DNA of 64,000 bases from Lachnospiraceae bacterium (GTDB taxonomy: Bacteria; Bacillota; Clostridia; Lachnospirales; Lachnospiraceae). Position 1 is the first letter of the stretch; each line of letters begins with the position of its first letter. Below, one piece after another: positions 1-8,283 of the stretch. Location: positions 18,657 through 82,656 of the forward strand of contig VSOB01000004.1 in the NCBI GenBank assembly GCA_009774625.1, given 5' to 3'. The notes beneath the pieces are model-generated. The model was given only the letters and a program-made list of their open reading frames with translations. It searched no databases and was not told the DNA's origin. The translations under genes and the position numbers were made by a program.

Positions 1-1172
1 CTGCGGTTTCCGGAAAAATGATAGGATTTTACCTTTGTTTTACCGCATACATTGCAGGCTATATAGACAAGTCCCACCGGCTTTGCCGAACTGCCGCCGT
101 CCGGTCCGGCGATTCCGGTTATGGCCACCGCCACATCTGCCTTGGATGCCGCGGCCGCTCCTTTTGCCATTTCTTTGGCCACATTCTCGCTGACCGCTCC
201 ATATTTATCAAGAGACGGTTTTTTAACGCCCAACAGCTTATGCTTTGCTTTGTTGGAATATGTGACCTGCCCTGATTTAAACACCTCTGAAACACCGGGC
301 ACACTGGTCAGTCTGGCAGACAAAAGCCCTCCTGTGCAGGATTCTGCCGTCGTCACTGTCAGATGATTGGCCAGCAAAAGATCCACCACCGCCTGCTCCA
401 GCGTCACCCGCTCGTCCGTCGTATATACACTCATCCCAAACCGGTTTTTCAGTTCTTTTACCACCGGTTTAATCAGCTTCTTGGCCTCTTTTTCCACAGA
501 TGCCTTTGCCGTAATCCGCAGATGCACCTCTCCCACCTTGGCATATGGTGCAATCGTAGGATTTTTCTGCTTTGCGATCAGATCCGCCGCCATGGTCTCC
601 GCCTTGCTTTCGCCGATGCCGCAGAGCTTTACGGTCTGAGAATAAATCACTCCCGGCTGCGCTTTGGCAAGATAGGGAAATACAGCGCTTTCAAACATAG
701 GAATCAGCTCTCCCGGAGGGCCCGGCAGTAAGATCAGCCGTTTTCCGCCTTCCTCCATAATGATCCCCGGCGCCGTACCATTCTCATTGGCAAGCACTAT
801 GGCGCCTTCCGGTACCATAGCCTGTTTCCAGTTATTTTCTGTGATTTCCATTTTCCGCCGGGCAAAAAATTCCTGCAGCCGCTTTTTGGAAGATTCGTCC
901 ATATACAGCTTTCTGCCCAGTACCTCTGCCGCAGTTTCCTTCGTCAGATCGTCCTGGGTCGGCCCCAGCCCACCCGAAAGCAGGATCACATCGGAACGCT
1001 CCAGCGCCGTTTTCAGTGTTTCCGTCAAACGTTCTTCATTGTCCCCCACAACAGTCTGGTAAAAACAGGAAAGCCCCAACATGGCACACTGCTCCGCCAG
1101 ATAAGCGGCATTGGTATTTACAATATTCCCAAGCAACAGCTCTGTCCCTACCGATATCAGTTCTACGGTCAT
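1..1172 (-). CDS. cinA: CinA-family protein (competence/damage-inducible; NMN deamidase type), cut by window edge
   Basis: The gene runs off the left edge; 390 codons are visible and only the last stretch of a roughly 410-residue family member is missing. The N-terminal half is the molybdopterin-binding-like domain (GTELLLGN near residue 10, LLSGGLGPTQDD near residue 65). The C-terminal half is the PncC-like domain with the TTAESCTGG motif and GIAGPDGG. The family takes part in pyridine nucleotide recycling (nicotinamide mononucleotide deamidation) and, in some bacteria, is linked to competence. The start is one base from the pgsA stop, so it is the downstream member of the yicC-to-pgsA operon. 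In many Firmicutes recA follows, but that would lie outside the window. Confidence 0.93.
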   Translation of the reverse strand, partial: MTVELISVGTELLLGNIVNTNAAYLAEQCAMLGLSCFYQTVVGDNEERLTETLKTALERSDVILLSGGLGPTQDDLTKETAAEVLGRKLYMDESSKKRLQEFFARRKMEITENNWKQAMVPEGAIVLANENGTAPGIIMEEGGKRLILLPGPPGELIPMFESAVFPYLAKAQPGVIYSQTVKLCGIGESKAETMAADLIAKQKNPTIAPYAKVGEVHLRITAKASVEKEAKKLIKPVVKELKNRFGMSVYTTDERVTLEQAVVDLLLANHLTVTTAESCTGGLLSARLTSVPGVSEVFKSGQVTYSNKAKHKLLGVKKPSLDKYGAVSENVAKEMAKGAAAASKADVAVAITGIAGPDGGSSAKPVGLVYIACNVCGKTKVKSYHFSGNR

Positions 1173-1173
1173 C

Positions 1174-1713
1174 TTATTTGTCCTCCATAAATACCTGGCG
1201 GTTTTTTATCATATAGTCGATTAATGACACAATTGTCAGTATTACAGCAGCCCAGGTTACAATCACTGTGAGCAGATGCAGCGCTTCTATCCCGGCAATT
1301 AAAAGGCAGATCATAAGCATCTGAAATGTGGTTTTATATTTTCCCCAATAACTTGCCGCAATGACAATGCCGTTATCCGCAGCAATCTGTCGCAGTCCGC
1401 TGATAATAAACTCCCGGCTGATGATCACGATAACGATCCATGCTGCAAGCCTGCCCAGCGCCGTCAGACAGATCAGTGCCGCACTGACCAGCATCTTATC
1501 GGCCAAAGGATCCATCAGTTTCCCGAAATTGGTGACCAGATTATATTTTCTGGCAATCTTGCCGTCCAGCAGATCCGTCAGGCTGGCAGTTATAAAAATG
1601 CCGAGTGCAATCCATTTGTACGTACCTTCCGTTGTCTGACACAGCATAAACACCACAAAAAAAGGAATCAGTACCACACGCAGCATGGTCAGCTTATTCG
1701 GCAAATTCATCAT
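1174..1713 (-). CDS. pgsA: CDP-diacylglycerol-glycerol-3-phosphate 3-phosphatidyltransferase
   Basis: Makes phosphatidylglycerophosphate, the committed step to phosphatidylglycerol, in the membrane. The protein has 179 residues, usual for the family, with several hydrophobic segments. The CDP-alcohol phosphotransferase signature is present: D50-G51, A54-R55, G64, D68 and D72. It overlaps the end of rimO by 20 bases and has a GGAGAG ribosome site just upstream of tandem ATG codons, so translational coupling to rimO is likely. PgsA rather than cardiolipin or phosphatidylserine synthase is inferred from length and from the conserved rimO-pgsA-cinA order. Confidence 0.93.
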   Translation of the reverse strand: MMNLPNKLTMLRVVLIPFFVVFMLCQTTEGTYKWIALGIFITASLTDLLDGKIARKYNLVTNFGKLMDPLADKMLVSAALICLTALGRLAAWIVIVIISREFIISGLRQIAADNGIVIAASYWGKYKTTFQMLMICLLIAGIEALHLLTVIVTWAAVILTIVSLIDYMIKNRQVFMEDK

Positions 1714-3040
1714 CTATCTCTCCTGTCAAATCATAGTCGCGGGAACCGGTGACCTTCACTCTGACAAACATCCCGCTTATCAGCTCCCTGTCTGAACGGA
1801 AAAACAAAAGTCCGTCCACCTCCGGCGCATCCTTATAGGTTCGTGCTATATAAACGTCCTCTTCCGGCAGCCTGCCTTCCACAAAAGCCTCCAGAACAGG
1901 ATGCCTCTCTGCAGTCTCTTCCGCTTTGTCAAATGCCACGGCCTGCTGCAGTTCCATCAACTCCGCCCGCCGTGCCTCCCTGACCGCTTCCGGTATCTGT
2001 CCTTCCATCCCGGCCGCCGGCGTTCCTTCCTCCGGAGAATAGGTAAAAATCCCCAGACGGTCAAATTCCATCTCATTGACAAACCGGTACAGCTCTTCAA
2101 AATCTTCCTGGCTTTCCTGTGGAAATCCGGTAATCAATGTGGTCCGCAGACAAATATCAGGAATCTCTCTGCGCAGCCTTCCGATGATCTCCCTCAGCTC
2201 CTTCTGGGTGGTCCTCCGCCCCATCCTCCCCAGCACAGTGTCGCTGGCATGCTGAATGGGCAGATCCAGATAATGACAGATTTTCGGTTCCTCTTTGATG
2301 GTCTGTATCAGCTCCTTTGTAATCTCCTCCGGATAACAGTACAAAATCCGAATCCATTCCAGCCCTTCGATCCGGCACAGGGCATGCAGTAGCCCGGGCA
2401 GTCTCTTTTCCCCATACAAATCCATACCGTAAAGCGTTGTCTCCTGTGCCACCACAATCAGCTCTTTCACACCGCCCTCTGCCAGCTCTTCCGCCTCTGA
2501 GATCAGCGCCTCCATCGGAACACTCCGATACCGGCCGCGTATCCTGGGAATAATGCAATATGTGCAGTGCTTGTCGCAGCCTTCTGCGATTTTCAGATAG
2601 GCATAATGACCGCCGGTGGTAAGAAAACGTCCGTCCTTATGCGGTCCCTGAGGCGTGGTAAGCGGCAAAAAGCAATTCCGGCGCTTTCCCTCCAGCACAT
2701 CCCCGATTACCTGGGGCAGCGTATCTATGGCAGCCGTTCCCACAACGGCATCCACCTCTTCTATCTCTTTCTGTATCTCCTCCTGATACCTCTGGGCCAG
2801 ACAGCCTGCCACTACCAGCACTTTCAGCCGTCCATTCTCTTTCAGTTTTGCCGTTTCCAGTATGGCCTGAATGCTTTCTTCCTTTGCATCATTGATAAAA
2901 CAGCATGTATTGACAACAGCAATATCCGCTTCTTCCCGCTCCTGGGTAAACGCATAACCGCTGCGGCCAAGTGCGGCAAGCATAACCTCTGAATCCACCA
3001 GATTTTTATCGCATCCCAGGGACACAAATAATACCTTCAT
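1694..3040 (-). CDS. rimO: Ribosomal protein uS12 methylthiotransferase RimO
   Basis: A radical SAM methylthiotransferase that modifies the conserved aspartate of ribosomal protein S12. The N-terminal UPF0004 domain has its three cluster cysteines (C10, C46, C80). The radical SAM CxxxCxxC motif is C155, C159, C162 in EGCDKHCTYCIIPR. A TRAM-like C-terminal region follows (about residues 380-448). The EGCDKHCTYCIIP context and the neighbours (rpoZ, pgsA) favour RimO over the tRNA enzyme MiaB. A GTG three bases further upstream would sit too close to the ribosome site, so the ATG at 3040 is chosen. Confidence 0.95.
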   Translation of the reverse strand: MKVLFVSLGCDKNLVDSEVMLAALGRSGYAFTQEREEADIAVVNTCCFINDAKEESIQAILETAKLKENGRLKVLVVAGCLAQRYQEEIQKEIEEVDAVVGTAAIDTLPQVIGDVLEGKRRNCFLPLTTPQGPHKDGRFLTTGGHYAYLKIAEGCDKHCTYCIIPRIRGRYRSVPMEALISEAEELAEGGVKELIVVAQETTLYGMDLYGEKRLPGLLHALCRIEGLEWIRILYCYPEEITKELIQTIKEEPKICHYLDLPIQHASDTVLGRMGRRTTQKELREIIGRLRREIPDICLRTTLITGFPQESQEDFEELYRFVNEMEFDRLGIFTYSPEEGTPAAGMEGQIPEAVREARRAELMELQQAVAFDKAEETAERHPVLEAFVEGRLPEEDVYIARTYKDAPEVDGLLFFRSDRELISGMFVRVKVTGSRDYDLTGEIDDEFAE

Positions 3041-3052
3041 CACTTCCGTCTT

Positions 3053-3286
3053 TTATTCCTCTTCGTTCAGAATCTTGATTTCAGAATTGTTCAGCTCTTC
3101 TATCGCGGTGGAAAGAGGTTTTTTATTGTCGGAATTTACATAGGCATCCTCTCCGGAAATCAACTGTCTGGCACGCTTGGAAGCCGCCATAACGATAGAA
3201 TACCTGCTGTTTACCACCGGTGCTTCTCCTTCTTCAACCTCGCTGTTTACGACCCTCATCAGGTCGGAATAAGATGGATGTAACAT
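3053..3286 (-). CDS. rpoZ: DNA-directed RNA polymerase omega subunit
   Basis: A 77-residue protein with the omega core SRYSIVMAASKRARQL around residues 27-42, followed by a short acidic tail. Omega binds the beta-prime subunit and helps polymerase assembly. The ATG is preceded by AAGGAG at good spacing, with that ribosome site lying in the last codons of gmk (the gmk stop is two bases before this ATG). Position between gmk and rimO is the usual Clostridia arrangement. The length is normal for the clostridial form. Confidence 0.93.
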   Translation of the reverse strand: MLHPSYSDLMRVVNSEVEEGEAPVVNSRYSIVMAASKRARQLISGEDAYVNSDNKKPLSTAIEELNNSEIKILNEEE

Positions 3287-3288
3287 GA

Positions 3289-3921
3289 TTATTCTCCTTT
3301 CGCCAGTTCCTGCAACTGGGTCCTGATCGTTTCTATCAATTCTTTATTTCGGTTCGTGGCGCGGTGCGCCCCCTGGATCAGCATATGCATCTCTTTGACA
3401 CAGACATCCAGATCGTCATTGATCACCAGATAATCATACTGCCCGATCCCTTCCGCCTCTGCCTGTGCACGGACAAGCCGTGCCGCTATCACTTCTTCCG
3501 TTTCTGTCCCCCTGCCTGACAACCTGCGGCGCAGCTCCCGGATACTGGGCGGGGTTACAAACAAAAGCAGGGCGGACGGAAACTGCTCCCTGATCTTCTG
3601 TGCACCCTGTATCTCAATTTCCAGAATCACATCCCGGCCGCTTTGTAACTGCTTTTCCACATACTCTCTGGGGGTGCCATAATAATGGTCGCAGTACCGG
3701 GCATATTCAATCAGTCCGTTTCCCCGGATTTTCTCTTCAAAAGCCTCCTGTGAGACAAAAAAGTACTCTTTGCCGTCCGTCTCTCCCGGTCTGGGCGCTC
3801 TCGTTGTCATGGAAACCGACAGGGCATAGGTATCATATGTCCTGACAAGCTGTTTCATAAGCGTTCCCTTGCCTGCGCCGGAAAACCCGGATACCACTAC
3901 CAAAATTCCCTTATGCCTCAT
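3289..3921 (-). CDS. gmk: Guanylate kinase
   Basis: Phosphorylates GMP to GDP with ATP. The 210-residue protein has the P-loop SGFSGAGKGTL (residues 11-21) and the GMP-binding region beginning SVSMTTRAPRPGE and DGKEYFF. Its LIEYARYCDHYYGT segment is typical of bacterial Gmk. It overlaps the end of the upstream remA-like gene by 11 bases and lies directly before rpoZ, so these genes are translated as one coupled unit. Confidence 0.96.
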   Translation of the reverse strand: MRHKGILVVVSGFSGAGKGTLMKQLVRTYDTYALSVSMTTRAPRPGETDGKEYFFVSQEAFEEKIRGNGLIEYARYCDHYYGTPREYVEKQLQSGRDVILEIEIQGAQKIREQFPSALLLFVTPPSIRELRRRLSGRGTETEEVIAARLVRAQAEAEGIGQYDYLVINDDLDVCVKEMHMLIQGAHRATNRNKELIETIRTQLQELAKGE

Positions 3922-4177
3922 CCTCTTCCACCTTTTCTACCTGTGCTCTGCCTGCAATCGTCTCCGGCAGAAGCGCCGACAGGACGATCTGTCCGTTTTC
4001 CATTACAAGCACCGCCTTGGTCTTTCTGCCCTGTGTGGCATCCACCGCGGTGCCGCTCTCTCTGGCCTTCTGCACCAGACGCTTGACCGGAGCGGAATCC
4101 GGCGTCACAATTGCTATCATTTTATCCGTATTTACAATATTTCCAAATCCTACGTGAATTAAGCGATTCAATCCCAT
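3911..4177 (-). CDS. remA: RemA/DUF370 family DNA-binding regulator
   Basis: An 88-residue member of the DUF370 family. The conserved GFGNIV (residues 10-15) and VTPDSAPVKRL (24-34) match Bacillus subtilis RemA, which activates extracellular-matrix and osmoprotection genes. Its standard position between yicC and gmk supports the call; the regulatory targets in this organism are unknown. A TTG two codons inside the listed ATG has a better spaced GGAG, so the protein may begin MNRLIHVGFG. No unusual features. Confidence 0.88.
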   Translation of the reverse strand: MGLNRLIHVGFGNIVNTDKMIAIVTPDSAPVKRLVQKARESGTAVDATQGRKTKAVLVMENGQIVLSALLPETIAGRAQVEKVEEDEA

Positions 4178-4210
4178 TCTCCATCCGGCCGCCTGCGCTT
4201 GCAGCCGTCT

Positions 4211-5089
4211 TTATTCAATATTCTGTATCTGCTCACGGACTTTTTCGATTTCGGTTTTCAGTTCGATGGCACAGCCGGAAATCTCCAGATCCGTGGTCTT
4301 GGAAAGTATGGTATTGGCCTCCCGGTTCATTTCCTGTGCAATAAAATCCAGCTTGCGCCCCACGCTGCCTCCGGCGACCAGCGCTTCCTTTGTCTGTGCA
4401 ATATGGCTTCTGAGCCTTACCAGCTCTTCGTCCACGCATACTTTATCCGCAAAAATCGTCACTTCTGTAAGGAGCCTGGATTCTTCCATACGGGTATCCT
4501 CCAACAGCTCCTGAATCTTCTCCCTCAGTTTTTCCCTGTATCTGGAAATGATCAGCGGAGAACGCTCCGTAATAAAGTCCACATACTCCAGCATCCTGTT
4601 CAGTTTACCCAGCAGATCCTCACGGAGATTACTGCCCTCCGCGATCCTTGTCTCCACAAATTTCTCTGCCGCGCCGCAGACAGCCTTTTCCAGCCCCTTC
4701 CAAAGCTCCTTTTCATCCATTGTCTGCTCTTCCATCGCAAATACTTCCGGATATCTGGACAGAGTAGAGACCCGGATATCATTTTCCAGAGAAAACTCTT
4801 CCGCCATCTGTGTCAGATACTTCATATAAGCCGCCGCCACATCCCGGTTGTATCTGACAGATACATTGCCTTCCGTAAAATCTTCATACGTAATGTAAAT
4901 ATCCACCTTGCCCCGCTCGATGTAGCCTTTGAGCAGACTTCTGATGGCGGACTCAAAAAAATTCAGTTTCTTGGGCATCTTGAGGTTCACGTCCAGATAC
5001 CTGTGATTGACTGCTTTCATCTCCACAGTAAACTTGTGTTCCGCTTCCGCAATTTCGCATCTTCCAAAGCCCGTCATACTCTTTATCAT
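4211..5089 (-). CDS. yicC: YicC/YloC family endoribonuclease
   Basis: A 292-residue protein starting MIKSMTGFGR, the signature N-terminus of the YicC/YloC family, and ending with the DUF1732-type region (ISGCAIELKTEIEKVREQIQNIE). Family members are RNA endonucleases involved in small-RNA turnover and stationary-phase physiology. It heads the operon yicC-remA-gmk-rpoZ-rimO-pgsA-cinA and has a strong vegetative promoter 59 bases upstream. AAGGGAAG serves as the ribosome site. Confidence 0.92.
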   Translation of the reverse strand: MIKSMTGFGRCEIAEAEHKFTVEMKAVNHRYLDVNLKMPKKLNFFESAIRSLLKGYIERGKVDIYITYEDFTEGNVSVRYNRDVAAAYMKYLTQMAEEFSLENDIRVSTLSRYPEVFAMEEQTMDEKELWKGLEKAVCGAAEKFVETRIAEGSNLREDLLGKLNRMLEYVDFITERSPLIISRYREKLREKIQELLEDTRMEESRLLTEVTIFADKVCVDEELVRLRSHIAQTKEALVAGGSVGRKLDFIAQEMNREANTILSKTTDLEISGCAIELKTEIEKVREQIQNIE

Positions 5090-5147
5090 GTTTGCAGCTT
5101 CCCTTTCCGATTCGGGTATTTTGACCGGTAAAGCCTGTCATTTCTTT

Positions 5148-5176
5148 ATTATAATGCAAGAATCTTTATGCGTCAA
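5148..5176 (-). promoter_or_regulatory. Sigma-A-type promoter for the yicC-cinA operon
   Basis: On the minus strand: -35 TTGACG, 17-base spacer, -10 TATAAT. The -35 box overlaps the last codons of the MATE gene. The position, 59 bases before the yicC ATG, gives a short leader. Confidence 0.8.
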
Positions 5177-6533
5177 GATAAGCCATTTCCCTGCCTTTGA
5201 TATATCTGCGCCATGTTATCACAAACAAAACCAGGGCCAGCACTGTGGAAAGGTAATCCGTTACAGGCTGGGCCAGCGCCAGTGTCTGGGCCGACTGCAG
5301 GATTCTGTGAAAGGCAAAGAGAATCGGTATATACAAAAGCCCCTGCCGGCTTACTGACAAAACAAGCGCAGGAAGCGCCGCCCCTGTGGCCTGAATGGCA
5401 TTGATCAGCACAAACAGAATTCCCATAACAGGCCCGGACAGAATATAGATCCTGGAAAAGGACATCCCGAAACCAAATGCATCCGCATTGTCCAGAAAGG
5501 CTGTTACCAAAGGCCCCGCGCCCAGATAACAGATGATTGTCATAACCACACTCATGCCAAAAGCAAGGCAAAGTGAAAACCTCAGCACTTCCATATACCG
5601 TTTCCCATTTCCTGCCCCATAGCAGTATCCCAGCAAAGGCTGTATCCCGGTTCCCAGACCGATCAGCAGCATCACCACGATCATATTTACCTTCATGGCC
5701 ACTCCCAGTCCTGCCACTGCCATATCGCCATAGCCTGCCATCATATTATTGACAAGAATATTGGATGTGCTCATCAATATACTGTTCAGCGAAGCGGGAA
5801 TACCGATGGCAAACACCCCGGCCGCAATACCGCCCCGAACCCGATATTCTTTCGGCCGCAGAGACAGTATGCTCTTTTGGGAAAGCAGATGCCGGATATA
5901 GAACAGCGCTGAAATCACATTGCTCAGTGTAGTGGCAATGGCCGCCCCTGCCACATTCCAGTGCAGTCCCAATATCAGAATGGGATCCAGCACAATATTG
6001 AGCAGATTTCCAAACACCATACCCTTCATGGCCACTCCCGCATTGCCTTCCGCCCGGATAATATTGCTGAAACTGTTACTTAAAATCAGAAAGGGTATGC
6101 CGGCAGATACGATGCTCAGATACTGAGAAGCATAGCCGGCAGTATCCTCACTGGCCCCGATCATCCGGCAGATCGGCCGGACAAATATCCAGATCAGTAT
6201 CATGGATAAGATACCGATGACCAACCCTGTCCAGAAACAAAAAGATGAGGTCTGTCTGGCTTTTTCTTCATTCCCCTCTCCCAGCATTCTGGAAATCAGA
6301 GAAGTGCCGCCGATACCGAACAGCATACCCACCGCCATAAAAAACAAAAAAGCCGGAGTCGCAACCGAAACGGCTGCCACCATATAGGCATCCTTTGTTT
6401 TCCCGATAAAAAAGGTATCCGCCAGATTATAAAGCAGCACCATAATCATGCTGACAATGGACGGTATGATATTGCGCAGCACCGCCTGTGGAACCGGTGC
6501 ATCCCGAAACACTTCTGTGGTATTGTTTTTCAT
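5166..6533 (-). CDS. MATE family multidrug/metabolite exporter
   Basis: A 455-residue polytopic membrane protein with about 12 hydrophobic segments in two homologous halves, matching the MATE family. These exporters expel organic cations or drugs using a sodium or proton gradient; the substrate cannot be read from sequence. Typical MATE stretches include LADTFFIGKTKDAYMVAA near the N-terminus and GLGTGIQPLLGYCYGAGN near residue 280. It sits two bases after the marR stop, with AAAGGAGAG as ribosome site inside marR. A GTG two codons upstream overlaps the marR stop and is an alternative start. Regulation by the adjacent MarR protein is inferred. Confidence 0.93.
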   Translation of the reverse strand: MKNNTTEVFRDAPVPQAVLRNIIPSIVSMIMVLLYNLADTFFIGKTKDAYMVAAVSVATPAFLFFMAVGMLFGIGGTSLISRMLGEGNEEKARQTSSFCFWTGLVIGILSMILIWIFVRPICRMIGASEDTAGYASQYLSIVSAGIPFLILSNSFSNIIRAEGNAGVAMKGMVFGNLLNIVLDPILILGLHWNVAGAAIATTLSNVISALFYIRHLLSQKSILSLRPKEYRVRGGIAAGVFAIGIPASLNSILMSTSNILVNNMMAGYGDMAVAGLGVAMKVNMIVVMLLIGLGTGIQPLLGYCYGAGNGKRYMEVLRFSLCLAFGMSVVMTIICYLGAGPLVTAFLDNADAFGFGMSFSRIYILSGPVMGILFVLINAIQATGAALPALVLSVSRQGLLYIPILFAFHRILQSAQTLALAQPVTDYLSTVLALVLFVITWRRYIKGREMAYLDA

Positions 6534-6535
6534 CT

Positions 6536-6997
6536 TCACAAACTCTCCTTTCTTTTTTCCAGACGGGCTTCTCCGTACTTCAGATTCCGATAGAGCCGCT
6601 CCAGGAGACGCAGCAGTGTCTGCTGCTCCTCTTCTGTCATCCCCAGCAGCATAACCCGTTCTGCTTCGGATTTACATCTGTCTATTTCCTGCATCAGCCC
6701 TTCTCCTGTCTGCGTCAGAACAATCTGCCTCAGACGGCTGCCCTGCTGTTTTTCCTCCCGGCTGATCAGTTGCTTTTTTTCCAATACTTTCACGACATGC
6801 AATACGCTGGTATGTTTCACATCAAAAAATGCGGCAATGCCTGTTACCGTACGCTCCCCCGCCGGTCTGTCATGAAGATATTCCAGTACCTCCATCTGGG
6901 TACCCGTCAGGCCATACAGCTTCAAATCATGATTCTTTCCCCGTTCCAGCAGATTGCTGATTTTTTTCAGATGCAATCCTACATTATGTTCATGCAA
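6536..6997 (-). CDS. MarR-family transcriptional regulator
   Basis: A 153-residue winged-helix protein. The helix-turn-helix lies around residues 50-75 (VTGIAAFFDVKHTSVLHVVKVLEKKQ, where two recognition-type helices are visible) and the wing around 80-95 (EKQQGSRLRQIVLT). A GTG three codons earlier overlaps the AGGAGG ribosome site, so the TTG at 6997, eight bases after AGGAGG, is the likely start. It precedes the MATE gene in one operon and is divergent from a secreted SGNH hydrolase. The palindrome next to its own -10 box suggests autorepression. The ligand is unknown. Confidence 0.9.
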   Translation of the reverse strand: MHEHNVGLHLKKISNLLERGKNHDLKLYGLTGTQMEVLEYLHDRPAGERTVTGIAAFFDVKHTSVLHVVKVLEKKQLISREEKQQGSRLRQIVLTQTGEGLMQEIDRCKSEAERVMLLGMTEEEQQTLLRLLERLYRNLKYGEARLEKRKESL

Positions 6998-7015
6998 TGA
7001 GTACACCTCCTTTTA

Positions 7016-7027
7016 GTAGCATGCTAC
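7016..7027. promoter_or_regulatory. 12-bp perfect palindrome, probable MarR operator
   Basis: GTAGCATGCTAC is a perfect 12-base palindrome. It lies between the -10 box and the ribosome site of marR, directly adjoining the -10 hexamer. That is a typical autorepressor position for MarR dimers. The assignment is inferred from position and symmetry. Confidence 0.6.
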
Positions 7028-7056
7028 ATAATAACTTATACTCGGCAAAAATGCAA
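7028..7056 (-). promoter_or_regulatory. Sigma-A-type promoter of marR-MATE
   Basis: On the minus strand: -35 TTGCAT, 17-base spacer, -10 TATTAT. The -10 box touches the 12-bp palindrome, so a repressor bound there would cover the transcription start. Confidence 0.75.
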
Positions 7057-7074
7057 CCATTCTTTTCAGGATAT

Positions 7075-7103
7075 TTGCATATTTCTGCAAAATGATGTAC
7101 GAT
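7075..7103 (+). promoter_or_regulatory. Sigma-A-type promoter of the SGNH hydrolase gene
   Basis: On the plus strand: -35 TTGCAT, 17-base spacer, -10 TACGAT, about 25 bases before the start codon. It is back-to-back with the marR promoter. Confidence 0.6.
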
Positions 7104-7128
7104 ACTAACAGTAAAAGGAGGTGTGATC

Positions 7129-8166
7129 ATGAAAAAATTACAGGTATTCAGCTTTTTCCTGTGTCTCGGTATACTCTGCGCACCGGTTTCCAGCCATGCC
7201 AACGAAGGTTTCTCCTGGGAAATGCTTTCAGATCAAACTGAGGAAGATGTATCTGACAGTCTGTTTGACGATGATTCTGAAACAGAAGATACACAGGCAG
7301 AGGACGATTCCGACGAAGAAGCAGACGAAAAAGAAACAAAAGAAAAGGATGAAGATAAGCCCTCCCTGAAAGGCAATTACCCTTCCGAAATTATATATTC
7401 CCAGTCGGAAATAGAAGAAATGATCGAAGAAAAATATGAAGAACTGGAAGAAGCCTATCAGATCAAAGACCGTTTTAAAAAGACAAAAACCATTGATCAG
7501 ATCGACTCCTTTATTCTGAACTTTTGTGGAGATCCACTCCATGATAAAAAAATCGTCTTTCTGGGCGACAGCATCACTGCCGGAAACGGCGGCACTCTGA
7601 CACCGGACGGCAGCGGTCTGGACTATACGAATTTTATTTCCAAATATACTTCCGCCCGGATTATCAATCTGGGGATCGGGGGTGCCCCTTTTGAAGGAAA
7701 TGATAACGACGATGCCCTTGTCCACCGCTATACGGATATCCCAAAAGATGCAGACATTATCGTCCTGTTCGCAGGCATCAACGATTTGTTTGCAGGCTCG
7801 GAAAACTTCGGTTCTCTGGAAGAGCTGGAAGAAGGCACCTATTGCGGCGACATTTACCAGACTTTCCGGCAGATAGACAAGCTGTATCCGCATGCGGATG
7901 TCCATGTGGTCATCACCTATCCCAACAAAATGGAGGACTACAAGGAGTTTGTCAATGAAAACTGGCAGGATTATGCCGATGTACAGATCGAGCTGGCCCA
8001 AAAATATGATTTTCATGTGATCAACCTGTACGAAGAGGGATTTATGGACAGCGGGGATACCAAGATAAGAAATGCCTTTTTTAAGGATGACATCCATCCG
8101 GACGATCTGGGAAGTGAGATATTAGGCCGGCATATTCTGGTACATCTCGTCAGGGACTATATTTAA
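7129..8166 (+). CDS. Secreted SGNH/GDSL-type esterase with acidic linker
   Basis: A 345-residue protein. Residues 1-24 form a signal peptide (MKKLQVFSFFLCLG... ending SSHA). Residues 35-78 are an Asp/Glu-rich low-complexity linker. The SGNH hydrolase domain follows: block I FLGDSITAG with nucleophile S148, block III AGIND (residues 215-219), and block V DDIHPDD with the D320-x-x-H323 pair. Such enzymes deacylate surface polysaccharides, peptidoglycan or lipids; the substrate is unknown. The ATG at 7129 follows AAAGGAGG by seven bases, better than the GTG two codons earlier. It is divergent from marR-MATE and may share its control. Confidence 0.88.
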   Translation: MKKLQVFSFFLCLGILCAPVSSHANEGFSWEMLSDQTEEDVSDSLFDDDSETEDTQAEDDSDEEADEKETKEKDEDKPSLKGNYPSEIIYSQSEIEEMIEEKYEELEEAYQIKDRFKKTKTIDQIDSFILNFCGDPLHDKKIVFLGDSITAGNGGTLTPDGSGLDYTNFISKYTSARIINLGIGGAPFEGNDNDDALVHRYTDIPKDADIIVLFAGINDLFAGSENFGSLEELEEGTYCGDIYQTFRQIDKLYPHADVHVVITYPNKMEDYKEFVNENWQDYADVQIELAQKYDFHVINLYEEGFMDSGDTKIRNAFFKDDIHPDDLGSEILGRHILVHLVRDYI

Positions 8167-8227
8167 TCCCATGAAACAATGGAAAATACGCCTGGCGAAT
8201 CTTTTATTATCATAAATAACAGGCATT

Positions 8228-8272
8228 ATTTATCTGGCCGCAGAGCTTGCCTTTCTCTGCGGCCAGATAAAT
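8228..8272. terminator. Bidirectional hairpin terminator between convergent genes
   Basis: An 18-bp perfect stem (arms 8228-8245 and 8255-8272, GC-rich core CTGGCCGCAGAG) with a nine-base loop. It lies between the stop of the SGNH gene on the plus strand and the stop of the DUF4132 gene on the minus strand. It lacks a long T-run, but the stem is very stable. Confidence 0.75.
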
Positions 8273-8283
8273 TAATTCATAAA

